Source: Saprospiraceae bacterium (GTDB taxonomy: Bacteria > Bacteroidota > Bacteroidia > Chitinophagales > Saprospiraceae). From it: a stretch of DNA of 48,755 bases. The DNA is taken from assembly GCA_015490175.1 (NCBI GenBank), contig WFYJ01000267.1, forward strand, positions 1 through 48,755. Direction: 5' to 3'. Shown here in pieces: positions 8,421-16,274 of this stretch. Under the pieces are notes generated by a model. That model saw nothing but the letters and a program-made list of their open reading frames with translations, had not been told where the DNA came from and did no database searches. Both the position numbers and the translations under genes were made by a program. How positions within the stretch are numbered: the stretch's first letter is position 1; each line of letters starts with the position of its first letter.

Positions 8421-8752
8421 GTTGAGACTCGGCCCTGAAGGGCCTCGCGTTGAGACAGTGCTTCGCGCTGATGTTGAGACGGTGCTGCCCACCGGTGTTG
8501 AGATTCCGACGAGTCGGAACAGGATCCGCTGCGCGCCGGTGTTGAGGGTGCTTTGCCCGGTGGGGTCAAGCGCGTCCTTTTACACTTCCGGCGATTGGGG
8601 TTGCATGACATGCTGTTCCCCGGACTTTTCAAGCAAAAACAAAACAAACATCAAGCGCCGCCCCTCGGGGCGGCGCTTGTCTCAACAGGCGCAGGTCATT
8701 GCGGTTCTCGCACGGCCTGCGGTCTCAACGTGGGGCCAAGGCCCCGCTCAAC
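8421..8752. repeat. GTTGAG array with variable small hairpins and inverted right half
   Basis: GTTGAG starts at 8421, 8449, 8473, 8497 and 8541, a spacing of 24-44 bases. Most copies are followed by a different small hairpin: GGCCCT-GA-AGGGCC, AGTGC-TTC-GCGCT, CGGTG-CTGCC-CACCG and CCGAC-GA-GTCGG. After the central terminator hairpin the inverse CTCAAC starts at 8681, 8724 and 8747, again separated by dyads such as GGGGCC-AA-GGCCCC. The family is not known to me. Confidence 0.6.
8652..8679 (-). terminator. Strong GC hairpin with minus-strand U-tract (nhaC side)
   Basis: CAAGCGCCGCCCC at 8652-8664 is a perfect 13-bp reverse complement of 8667-8679. On the minus strand the stem is followed by ATGTTTGTTTTGTTTTTG, a U-rich tail, so it fits an intrinsic terminator for the nhaC transcript about 250 bases downstream of its stop. 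On the + strand no T-run follows. Confidence 0.65.
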
Positions 8753-8880
8753 AGTGTCACTGCCTGTCGCGTGACCGCCGCCATGCAAAATACTTCTGCA
8801 CGCAACTTCATTCGCCGGTGCTGTAAGACCTGCCTCGTCGGGAAAGCCAGCAAGGTGTGTGGTGTGGCACCTTGTCTGTT

Positions 8881-8915
8881 TTTTGGCGAAAGCCGGGTTT
8901 CATTTGGCGAAAGCC
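8881..8915 (+). repeat. Two direct copies of the TTTGGC-GAAA-GCC mini-hairpin
   Basis: TTTTGGCGAAAGCC at 8881-8894 and TTTGGCGAAAGCC at 8903-8915, nine bases apart in the same orientation, just beyond the nhaC stop codon. Confidence 0.7.
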
Positions 8916-8926
8916 GAAAAATCAGC

Positions 8927-11020
8927 TCAGGCCTCGGTCGGTTCGGGTACGGGCTTGCCGAAGGTGCGCAGCACGAAGAACAGCAGCACCAGGCCGGCCG
9001 TACCCAGCAGCACCGAGATGCCCCAGCCGCCGCCCAGCAGCGTGGACAGGCCGCCACAGACCATGGCCACGGCCCCAACCGTCAGTGCATAGGGCAACTG
9101 GGTGCGCACGTGGTCAATGTGGTTGCAGTCGGATGCCAGCGACGACAGGATGGTCGTATCGGAGATGGGGGAGCAGTGGTCGCCCAGCACCGAAGCGCCC
9201 AGCACGACGGAGATGACGTTGAGCACGATCTCGTGTGCCAGCTCGGGCGCCACGCCCTGCGACACGCAGATCTGCCAGGTGGTCGGTATGGCGATGGGAT
9301 ACAGGATGGCCATGGTGCTCCAGCTCGAACCGGTGGAGAAAGAGATGAACGCCGCCAGCACGAACACGATCACGGGCATGAGCAGCGGGTTGATGCTGTC
9401 TTTGAGGGCCAGCGACAGGTAGTGGGCCGTGTGCAGGTCTTCGGTGGTGGCTGCCAGCGACCAGGCCAGCGCGAGGATGACGATGGCCGGCATCATGGTT
9501 TTCAGACCCGAGACCATGGTGTGCATGGTGTCGGTCAGGTTCATGATGCGGCTGTACAGGGTCATGAGTATGGCGAGCGTGAGGCCGCTCAGTGAGGCCC
9601 ACAGCAACGCCACATAGGCATCGGCCAGGCCGACGACGTAGCCCAGCTTGCCCACGAGTGTGGCTTCGGCGCCGACCACCGGCCCGATGTGTTGCCAGGT
9701 GGCACCCCAGCTCCACCCTTCCACCGGTACGCCGGCAGCGACCAGCTCGGCGCGGGCGCCGGCCAGTCCCGTGTCGGCCAGACCGAATATGGTGACGAGG
9801 ATGACGGTGAGGACGGGAAAGAAGGCGTGATACCACTTGCGAGGCACCCGCGCCACGGGTGCCAGGTCTTCCATGTGTTCTTCTTCCACTTCGCGCGTTT
9901 CCACGTCGTGCACCTTGCCCGTGGTGCGGGCGCGGTATTCGGCCTTCCACATGGGACCGTAGTCGCGCCGGAGGAAGATGACAAAGAGCATGAAGGCCAG
10001 CGTCAGCACGGGGTAGAACGAGTACTTGAGCGAGTGGAGGAAGATGGCATAGGGCGTCTGCTCGTATGGGTAGCCTTCGAGGTTGGCCATGCCGCTGTCG
10101 ATGTAGCCCAGCTCGGCGCCGATCCAGGTGGTGATGAAGGCCACGGCCGCCACGGGTGCTGCCGTGGCATCCACGATGTAGGCCAGCTTCTCGCGCGACA
10201 CGCGGAAGCGATCCGTCACCGAGCGCATGGTGTTGCCCACGATGAGCGTGTTGGCGTAGTCGTCGAAGAAGATGGCCACGCCCATCAGCCAGGTGATGAA
10301 CTGGGCGCTGCGCGGGCCGCGCGCAAAGCGCGAAAAGGCCTTGACCACGCCGGCCATGCCGCCATTGCGCGAAATGACGGCCACCATGCCGCCGATGAGC
10401 AGCGAAAAGACGATGACGGAAAGATGGCCCGTGTCGCTCAGGGCATGCAACAGATAACCGGCCACCACCTCGAAAAACGACTGAAAGAAGTAGTAAAACG
10501 AATCGACGCGCAAGCCGCCCGCAATGAAGGCCCCCGACCAGATGCCCGCGAACAGCGACACCACCACCTCGCGGAACAGCAACGCCAGCAGGATGGCGAT
10601 GAGGGGCGGCACCACCGACAGCCACAAAGGAATGTGACGGATGCGCAGGCCGTTGTCGGTATAGCGCGCCAGGTGGTACAGCGCATAGTCGTGTGCGCCC
10701 GTACGCAAAAACACCAGGCGCCCGCGCGGGTCGAGGTCATCGGCCAGCGTGGCCAGCCCGTCCTGAAAGTCGAGCACCACCGGCTCGCCGTTCAGCTCGA
10801 TGCGTACGGGGCCGGTCAGGCCGGCGGCATGCAGCTTGACCACGCCGTCATCTTCGACGAGCTGGTAGTCGGCCAGTACCGGCTCGGTGAGGGCGTCGAG
10901 GGTGTCCACTACAGGGACCACCGCAGAAGTATCGGTCGCCAGACTGTCTTGCGAAAAAGAAATGAAAGGCAGACTGCAAATCAGCGCAAAGACGACGAGG
11001 ATCCGGTTGGTCATGTTCAT
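8927..11020 (-). CDS. nhaC: NhaC-family Na+/H+ antiporter with N-terminal signal peptide and periplasmic domain
   Basis: A 697-residue inner-membrane protein. The first 22 or so residues form a signal peptide (LVVFALICSLPFISFSQ). About 110 soluble residues follow, then about 11-12 membrane segments start near IPLWLSVVPPLIAILLALLF. NhaC signatures include IFFDDYANTLIVGNTMRS, FSTGSSWSTMAILYPIAIP and LGASVLGDHCSPISDTT. The family exchanges external protons or substrates against Na+, for pH and sodium homeostasis. Typical NhaC proteins of about 450-550 residues lack a cleaved leader and this extracytoplasmic domain, so the N-terminal 135 residues are the odd part. An alternative start is the ATG at 11014. 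The gene is divergent from the FG-GAP protein gene. Confidence 0.88.
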   Translation of the reverse strand: MNMTNRILVVFALICSLPFISFSQDSLATDTSAVVPVVDTLDALTEPVLADYQLVEDDGVVKLHAAGLTGPVRIELNGEPVVLDFQDGLATLADDLDPRGRLVFLRTGAHDYALYHLARYTDNGLRIRHIPLWLSVVPPLIAILLALLFREVVVSLFAGIWSGAFIAGGLRVDSFYYFFQSFFEVVAGYLLHALSDTGHLSVIVFSLLIGGMVAVISRNGGMAGVVKAFSRFARGPRSAQFITWLMGVAIFFDDYANTLIVGNTMRSVTDRFRVSREKLAYIVDATAAPVAAVAFITTWIGAELGYIDSGMANLEGYPYEQTPYAIFLHSLKYSFYPVLTLAFMLFVIFLRRDYGPMWKAEYRARTTGKVHDVETREVEEEHMEDLAPVARVPRKWYHAFFPVLTVILVTIFGLADTGLAGARAELVAAGVPVEGWSWGATWQHIGPVVGAEATLVGKLGYVVGLADAYVALLWASLSGLTLAILMTLYSRIMNLTDTMHTMVSGLKTMMPAIVILALAWSLAATTEDLHTAHYLSLALKDSINPLLMPVIVFVLAAFISFSTGSSWSTMAILYPIAIPTTWQICVSQGVAPELAHEIVLNVISVVLGASVLGDHCSPISDTTILSSLASDCNHIDHVRTQLPYALTVGAVAMVCGGLSTLLGGGWGISVLLGTAGLVLLFFVLRTFGKPVPEPTEA

Positions 11021-11031
11021 TTCGTTTTACA

Positions 11032-11044
11032 TTTGGCGAAAGCC
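11032..11044 (+). repeat. TTTGGC-GAAA-GCC mini-hairpin in the nhaC / FG-GAP divergent region
   Basis: One copy of the dispersed motif, 12 bases upstream of the nhaC start on its template side and about 80 bases before the next + gene. The variant TTTTGGC-GGCA-GCC lies a little further on, near 11089. Confidence 0.6.
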
Positions 11045-11123
11045 GGGCCGCCCTTTTCTGTCGGTGCCCTGCTTCCTCGCTCAGCCATTTTGGCGGCAGC
11101 CAAGAAACAAAATTCCTGAAAAA

Positions 11124-13409
11124 ATGGCCTTCCGCTCATTTACCCCCCTGTTTTTCAGTGCATTCGCTCTGGTACTCCTTTCCCGCGAGTTGGCGGCCCA
11201 GCCTGCCGGCCGCATGTGGTTTGCGCTTTCGCAAAATGAAGCCCCGCTGAAGCTCGGCCTGAGCGGCGGCCTGAACACGCCCCAGTTTCACGCTGCCGAC
11301 CTCGACCTCGACGGCGACGACGATCTGCTGGTCTTCGACCGCACGGGCAACCAGTGGGTCACCTTCCGCAATGACGGCAGCACCGCTCAGCCCGACTGGC
11401 AGTTCGATCCGGCGCTTGCGCAAAACCTGCCCGCGCAGCGCAACTGGGTGCTGGTGCGCGACTTCAACGGCGACGGTCTGCCCGACCTGTTCGGCCACAG
11501 CCAGCCCGAAGGCATCAGCGGCGTGCGCGTGTGGCGCGGCTACGACGACGGCGGCACGCTCAAGTTTGCGCGCGTGCTCTTCCCCGACTTCCAGAAAGAC
11601 GTGCTGTGGTTCGAGCTGGCCAACGGCACCCCCACCCAGATCTACGTCAGCAACGTGGACCTGCCCGCCCTCGAAGACGTGGACCAGGACGGCGACCTCG
11701 ACCTGCTGACCTACGACATCGGCGGCAGCTATCTGGAGTGGTATCGCAATACCTCGGCCGAAAACGGCTTCGGTGCCGACTCGCTGCGCTTTGTGCGCGA
11801 AGACATGTGCTGGGGGCGCTTCTACGAATCGTCTTTCTCGCAGACCATCGCGCTGAGCGACGATCCCGACCAGTGCGCGCAGGGCTTCGCCCCGCCCAAA
11901 GGCGGCCTGCCCGAGGCCCTGCACCCGGGCTCGACGACCCTCGTGCTCGACATTGACGGCGACGGCGACCTCGACGCCCTCATCGGCGACATCATCTCGC
12001 CCTATCTCATTCTCCTGAAAAACAGCACTACCGATCCCGCCGCCTGGATGACCGAACAGGACCCGACCTGGCCCTCCGACGACACGCCCGTCGAGATTCC
12101 CTACTTCGCCGCGGCCTTCCTGCTCGACATCGACGGCGACGGCCTCGACGACGTGATGGCCGCCCCCAACGCCATCAACAACGCACCCACCTACCAGTCG
12201 GCATGGTGGTACCGCAACACGGGCACGGCCAACGCCCCCCACTTCGAGCTGCAAACCAAATCATTCCTGATCGAAGACATGCTCGACCTGGGTGCGGGCG
12301 CCCACCCCGCCTTCGCCGACGTGGATGCCGACGGCGACCTCGATCTGGTGGTGGGCAACCACTCCTACTTCCTGCCCGACGGCAATCACGACGCGCGCCT
12401 CCACCTGCTGCGCAATACGGGCACACCCACCGCGCCGGCTTTCGAGCTGGCCGACGCCGACTGGCTCTTCCTCGGCCAGTTCAGTACGCAGGCATGGAGC
12501 TACGCCCCCGCCTTCGGCGACCTCGACCAGGATGGCGATCTCGACCTGGTGGTGGGCACCTCCGAGGGCAAGCTCTTCTTCCTCGAAAACACGGCCGGCC
12601 CCGATCAGCCCATGAGCTTCAGCGCGCCGCAATATTTCTGGCAACAGATAGACGTGGGCCTCAACGCGCGCCCCTTCATTGCCGACCTCGATGGCGATGG
12701 CCTGGCCGACCTCGTCATCGGCGAGACCAACGGAAATGTCAACTACTTCCCCAACATCGGCACGCCGGGCAATCCGCTGTTTCACCCCAACCCCGACGAG
12801 GCGCCCAACAACTTCTTCCTCGGCCAGGTGGATGCCACCGTGCCGGGCGACGTACAGGGCTATTCCACGCCCGTGCTCGTGCCGAACGGCACCGACTGGT
12901 ACCTGCTCACCGGCACCAAGGCCGGCACGCTCGAGCTCTACGGCGACGTCGGCACGCACCTCGACAGCGGTCCCTTCACCCTCATTGACGACCACTGGCT
13001 CGGCATAGACGTGGGCGCACGCTCGGCACCGGCCCTGGCCGACCTCGACGGCGACGGCTGGCTCGACCTGGTGGTGGGCAACCTGCGCGGCGGCATCGAA
13101 GCATGGCACACGCCCCTGCCCGCACAGACGACCGTGGCCACCACCGAACCGCACCGCCCCCCCCGCCTCTTCCGGCTTTCGCCAAATCCCGCCGCCGACC
13201 ACTGCACGCTCGTCCGGCTTTCGCCAAACGGCACCCGTGCCCATGTCGCCCTTCTCGACCTGAACGGGCGTGTCCTCTGGGAGACTGCCACCAACGACGA
13301 TCGCGTCGAAGTGCCGCTCCGGCATTTGCCGAAAGGCGTCTATCTCTGTCGCATGCGCACGGGCGAGGGCACGCAGAGTGAGCTGGTTGTGGTGAGGAGT
13401 GAGGAGTGA
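11124..13409 (+). CDS. Secreted FG-GAP/VCBS repeat protein with T9SS type A sorting domain
   Basis: A 761-residue protein with signal peptide (SFTPLFFSAFALVLLSRELA, then AQPAG). Nine or so calcium-binding FG-GAP motifs follow, for example DLDLDGDDDLL, DFNGDGLPD, DVDQDGDLD, DIDGDGDLD, DVDADGDLD and DLDGDGWLD, which predicts a beta-propeller surface protein. Residues about 682-761 form a type IX secretion type A domain: FRLSPNPAADH, then LDLNGRVLWE and LPKGVYLCRM. The protein should cross the outer membrane and be anchored or released. The function of the propeller is unknown. Three mini-hairpin motif copies fall within 165 bases of the sorting-domain sequence (13174, 13216, 13325) and encode RLSPN, RLSPN and LPKGV. 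Confidence 0.9.
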   Translation: MAFRSFTPLFFSAFALVLLSRELAAQPAGRMWFALSQNEAPLKLGLSGGLNTPQFHAADLDLDGDDDLLVFDRTGNQWVTFRNDGSTAQPDWQFDPALAQNLPAQRNWVLVRDFNGDGLPDLFGHSQPEGISGVRVWRGYDDGGTLKFARVLFPDFQKDVLWFELANGTPTQIYVSNVDLPALEDVDQDGDLDLLTYDIGGSYLEWYRNTSAENGFGADSLRFVREDMCWGRFYESSFSQTIALSDDPDQCAQGFAPPKGGLPEALHPGSTTLVLDIDGDGDLDALIGDIISPYLILLKNSTTDPAAWMTEQDPTWPSDDTPVEIPYFAAAFLLDIDGDGLDDVMAAPNAINNAPTYQSAWWYRNTGTANAPHFELQTKSFLIEDMLDLGAGAHPAFADVDADGDLDLVVGNHSYFLPDGNHDARLHLLRNTGTPTAPAFELADADWLFLGQFSTQAWSYAPAFGDLDQDGDLDLVVGTSEGKLFFLENTAGPDQPMSFSAPQYFWQQIDVGLNARPFIADLDGDGLADLVIGETNGNVNYFPNIGTPGNPLFHPNPDEAPNNFFLGQVDATVPGDVQGYSTPVLVPNGTDWYLLTGTKAGTLELYGDVGTHLDSGPFTLIDDHWLGIDVGARSAPALADLDGDGWLDLVVGNLRGGIEAWHTPLPAQTTVATTEPHRPPRLFRLSPNPAADHCTLVRLSPNGTRAHVALLDLNGRVLWETATNDDRVEVPLRHLPKGVYLCRMRTGEGTQSELVVVRSEE
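13174..13337. repeat. Three mini-hairpin motif copies inside the T9SS domain coding sequence
   Basis: GGCTTTCGCCAAA at 13174-13186 and 13216-13228, and TTTGCCGAAAGGC at 13325-13337. The first two read as the reverse orientation on the coding strand. Confidence 0.7.
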
Positions 13410-13535
13410 GGAGGGAAGAGGGAAAGGGGACCGCGAGCGATCGACGGTCGCAGGCATATTCCTCTGCCGGTGGTGTCCTTGAATAGATGATCTCGCATCC
13501 CGAAAAAGGACCGGCTGCAAAAAAGTGTTGCGTGT

Positions 13536-13897
13536 AGGGTTTAGAGTTTAGAGTTTAAAGTTTAGAGTTTAGAGTTTAAAGTTTTTATCGTTGGTTATCA
13601 ATGTTTTGTCAAATTATCGATTCTTCGGTTCCTCGGTTCCTCATTCATTGCAACCGCAGCTTTCAGACGCAGAGGGGCGCGGCTTGTACGCAGTTTTCAC
13701 CTGTCGTTGAGGATTGAGGGTGTAGGGTTGAGGGTTTACAACTCTGTGAAAATCAGTGTGTGCTAAGTGGCGCTCTGTGTAACTGAAAATTTTTCGACTT
13801 TTTCCAGCAAGCCTCTTTGCTCAAATACTCGGTTCTTCGGTTCCTCGGTTCCTCAGTCATTGAAACCGCAGCCTTTGGCCGCAGAAAACGCAGTTTG
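13536..13897 (+). repeat. Long dispersed intergenic repeat, copy A
   Basis: The order of modules is: TTTAGAGTTTAGAGTTTAAA, TTTTTATCGTTGGTTATCA, GGTTCCTCGGTTCCTC, AACCGCAGC, TTGAGGGTTTACAACTCTG, TGAAAATCAGTG, CTCTGTGTAACTGAA, then again GGTTCTTCGGTTCCTC and CATTGAAACCGCAGCC. The same modules in the same order occur at 32346-32646, and part of them inverted at 48549-48621. Confidence 0.75.
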
Positions 13898-13993
13898 ACA
13901 TCAGTTGATCGGGGACACGACTCCTCTGCTTTCCCACTTCCGCTGCAGCAGGCAGGCCCGAAGGAAGCAGGCATTCATCTGTCCTTGGTCCCG

Positions 13994-14002
13994 TACCTTT
14001 GC
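13994..14002 (+). promoter_or_regulatory. Putative Bacteroidota -7 box TACCTTTGC before yggS
   Basis: Matches TAnnTTTGC, the sigma-ABfr type -7 element, 23 bases before the yggS ATG. No clear TTG lies at the right distance upstream. Confidence 0.5.
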
Positions 14003-14024
14003 GGCCGGACCAAAAAGACGAGGG

Positions 14025-14681
14025 ATGGACTACGAAAGTCTCAAACACATACTCGACGAAAAAGGCGTCAAACTCGTTGCCGTCTCGAAAACGCAGCCGC
14101 CCGAGCGCATTCTCGAGCTCTACGAAAAAGGCCATCGCCTCTTTGGGGAGAACCGGGTGCAGGAGCTGGTGCCCAAGTACGAGGCGCTGCCCAAAGACAT
14201 CGAGTGGCACCTCATCGGTCACCTGCAGACCAACAAGGTCAAATACATTGCTCCGTTTGTGGCCCTGATCCATTCGGTGGACCGCTTCAAGCTGCTGCGC
14301 GAGATCGACAAGCAGGCCGCGAAAGTGGGCCGCACCATTGATTGCCTGTTGCAATTTCACATCGCCCGGGAAGAGACCAAGTTCGGCTTCCACGAAGCCG
14401 AAGCCATCGCCATGCTCGAGCGCGAGGAGTTCGGCGCCTTGCAGCACGTGCGCATCTGCGGTGTGATGGGCATGGCCACCTTCACCGACGACCGCGCGCA
14501 GGTGCGTCGCGAGTTCCGATCGCTCCGACAGATCTTCGAGCGCCTCAAAGCCGACTATTTCGCCGACCAGCCGCACTTCCGCGAGCTGTCCATGGGCATG
14601 TCGGGCGACTGGGACATTGCCGTGGAAGAAGGCAGCACCATGGTGCGCATCGGCAGCCTGCTCTTCGGGCCGAGGAGTTGA
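14025..14681 (+). CDS. yggS: YggS/PLPBP family PLP homeostasis protein
   Basis: A 218-residue cytosolic single-domain TIM-barrel PLP-binding protein. K22 in LVAVSKTQP is the Schiff-base lysine. Further family motifs are FGENRVQEL, WHLIGHLQTNK and, near the end, LSMGMSGDWDIA, which binds the cofactor phosphate. YggS proteins have no proven enzymatic activity; they buffer pyridoxal phosphate and affect amino-acid pools. The length is slightly below the usual 230, with a shorter N-terminal helix. The gene stands alone, with its own promoter-like box directly upstream, and converges with the nuclease gene downstream. Confidence 0.93.
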   Translation: MDYESLKHILDEKGVKLVAVSKTQPPERILELYEKGHRLFGENRVQELVPKYEALPKDIEWHLIGHLQTNKVKYIAPFVALIHSVDRFKLLREIDKQAAKVGRTIDCLLQFHIAREETKFGFHEAEAIAMLEREEFGALQHVRICGVMGMATFTDDRAQVRREFRSLRQIFERLKADYFADQPHFRELSMGMSGDWDIAVEEGSTMVRIGSLLFGPRS

Positions 14682-14797
14682 TGTGCCCGAGCGGTTGGAA
14701 TCTGCTTTACGGTTTGCAGGGCTGACGCAACGACACCGCGTGGGCGGCGTCGCAACAGCCAGTGCTGTGAGGTATTCACCATGCGATCCTGCTGCCC

Positions 14798-16222
14798 CTA
14801 CCCTGCTGCCCGATCGAGATGGATGACGCGCACTGATGCCGGCGGGTCGGCCAGATAGCGCTGGATGATGCGATTGGTCTCGGGATTGGAGCGACGCGGA
14901 CGCACCAGCTCGCGCAGGGCTTCGATGTCGTGGGGCAGCTCGTCGGCTTCCACGAAAGCGAAACCCACGTAGCGGCCGTCTTCGACGAGCACGATGGAAT
15001 GCTCGCCGGCATGGCGCCCTCTGTCGAGGAGTACGAAATCGCGATCGAAGACAGTCTTCAACACCTCTTCGGCCGCGCGCACGCGGGCGTTGTAGCTTTC
15101 GGGCCCTTCCGCGCCGATGCAGGCGCCATGGCAGCGCTTGAGGTGATAGTCGAAGCAGGGGCCTTCCCCTTCATCGAGATGGGTGAGGCGGGCGCACAGC
15201 TCGAAGTCGCGCACCACCTGCTGCAGGCGTGCTTTGGCGCGGTACACCTTGGGGTATTCACTCAGGATGCGAAAGTCGGCGCGTGCTTCGCGGCAGGGCT
15301 GGTTGGTGAGTTTTTCCACGTCGAGGTGGAGATAGCCCTGCTCATCGCGCCATTGCACCAGCCCCCACGGGAAATGGCGCGACCGCTGGGAGCGATTGAG
15401 CCTGGGTCGCAGCCGCTTGATCTCGTCCGATTCGAGCAGCAGGGCGATGAGTTCATTGCCGGTGAGCTCATAGCTGATGTCGCGCACGTAGCGCTGCATG
15501 CGCCCGCCTTTCGCTTCCATGTTGGCGAAGTGCTGCACCACGCGCTTGCGGATGTTTTTGCTCTTGCCCACGTACACCACCTCGCCCGTCGCGTCGTGGA
15601 AGTAGTACACGCCGCAGGCTTCGGGCAGCGATTCTATCTTTTTGATGGAAAACCCCGGTGGCAACTTCGACTCGCGCAAGCCCAGGTTGATGAATTTTTT
15701 GGCGGCAGCCGAACCCCGCTGTCGCTCAAGAATCTGCTCAAACAGCAAGGCCGTGGCACGGGCATCGCCGAGGGCACGATGCCGGTTTTCGACCGGAATC
15801 CTCAGGTGGCGGATGAGGCTGTCGAGGCTGTAGGAAGGCAAGCCCGGGAAAGCCTGGCGCGCCAAACGCACCGTACACAACTGCTTGCGCGTGTAGGTAT
15901 AGCCCAGCCGCCGGAACTCCTCGCGCACGAAACTGTAGTCGAACCGCACGTTGTGCGCCACGAAGATAGCCCCTTCGGTGCGCTCGACGATTTCGCGCGC
16001 CACCTCGTAGAAGCGGGGCGCGTCGGCCAACATGTCGTTGGTGATGCCCGTCAGCTCCGTGATACCGTACGGAATGGGCACTTCCGGGTTGATGAGCGTG
16101 CTCCACTCGTCGAGCACCCGCTCGCCGTCGTGGAGAACAATGGCGATTTCCGTAATCTTGTCGCGTGGTGCTTTCAGCCCCGTGGTCTCGATGTCGATGA
16201 TGGCGTAGCGTCGTGGATTCAT
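14798..16222 (-). CDS. DEDDh exonuclease fused to UvrC/Cho-like GIY-YIG endonuclease
   Basis: A 474-residue fusion. The N-terminal ~180 residues are a DNA polymerase III epsilon-like exonuclease: motif I IIDIETTG (D10, E12), motif II AHNVRFDYSF, motif III HRALGDARAT (H and D). Residues about 200-290 form a GIY-YIG nuclease: CGVYYFHDATGEVVYVGKSK, with the metal-binding Glu in TGNELIALLLESDEIK. The C-terminal part resembles the UvrC/Cho region with CFDYHLKRCHGAC. Such fusions are annotated in several phyla as exonuclease-UvrC-like repair proteins and are distinct from the full UvrC of nucleotide excision repair. The joint roles (incision plus trimming) are inference. A TATTTTTGC box on the minus strand at 16266-16274 fits its promoter. 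Confidence 0.88.
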   Translation of the reverse strand: MNPRRYAIIDIETTGLKAPRDKITEIAIVLHDGERVLDEWSTLINPEVPIPYGITELTGITNDMLADAPRFYEVAREIVERTEGAIFVAHNVRFDYSFVREEFRRLGYTYTRKQLCTVRLARQAFPGLPSYSLDSLIRHLRIPVENRHRALGDARATALLFEQILERQRGSAAAKKFINLGLRESKLPPGFSIKKIESLPEACGVYYFHDATGEVVYVGKSKNIRKRVVQHFANMEAKGGRMQRYVRDISYELTGNELIALLLESDEIKRLRPRLNRSQRSRHFPWGLVQWRDEQGYLHLDVEKLTNQPCREARADFRILSEYPKVYRAKARLQQVVRDFELCARLTHLDEGEGPCFDYHLKRCHGACIGAEGPESYNARVRAAEEVLKTVFDRDFVLLDRGRHAGEHSIVLVEDGRYVGFAFVEADELPHDIEALRELVRPRRSNPETNRIIQRYLADPPASVRVIHLDRAAG

Positions 16223-16249
16223 TCGGTGCGTGTTGGCTGAAGCTGCCGA

Positions 16250-16265
16250 TTTTGCGGAAGCAAAT
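16250..16265 (+). repeat. TTTTGC-GGAA-GCAAAT mini-hairpin variant in the divergent promoter region
   Basis: A 5-6 bp stem closed by GGAA, between the nuclease gene (-) and the NamZ-like gene (+). It is the only copy with a GGAA loop. Confidence 0.5.
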
Positions 16266-16274
16266 GCAAAAATA
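16266..16274 (-). promoter_or_regulatory. Putative -7 box TATTTTTGC for the nuclease fusion gene
   Basis: On the minus strand the sequence matches TAnnTTTGC and sits 44 bases before the start codon at 16222. It overlaps the ATG of the divergent NamZ-like gene. Confidence 0.5.

Larger units (their letters stand above)
8419..8926. other. Structured non-coding region between moeZ and nhaC
   Basis: No credible gene is seen. The region holds the GTTGAG/hairpin array, a strong terminator hairpin and a direct pair of mini-hairpin motifs, each listed separately. The genes on both sides converge on it. Confidence 0.6.
13410..14024. other. Intergenic region with long dispersed repeat, copy A
   Basis: No gene is seen. 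The region is low-complexity and repetitive: TTTAGAGTTTAAAGTT blocks, two GGTTCCTCGGTTCCTC-CATTG modules, and a CTCTGTG...CTCTGTGTAACTGA block. The only expression signal is the TACCTTTGC box before the next gene. Confidence 0.65.

Noticed and set aside
8421-8752. GTTGAG array as integron attC sites
   Set aside because: attC core sites follow GTTRRRY. GTTGAGA ends in A, the hairpins are too short, and no cassette genes or integrase are present.
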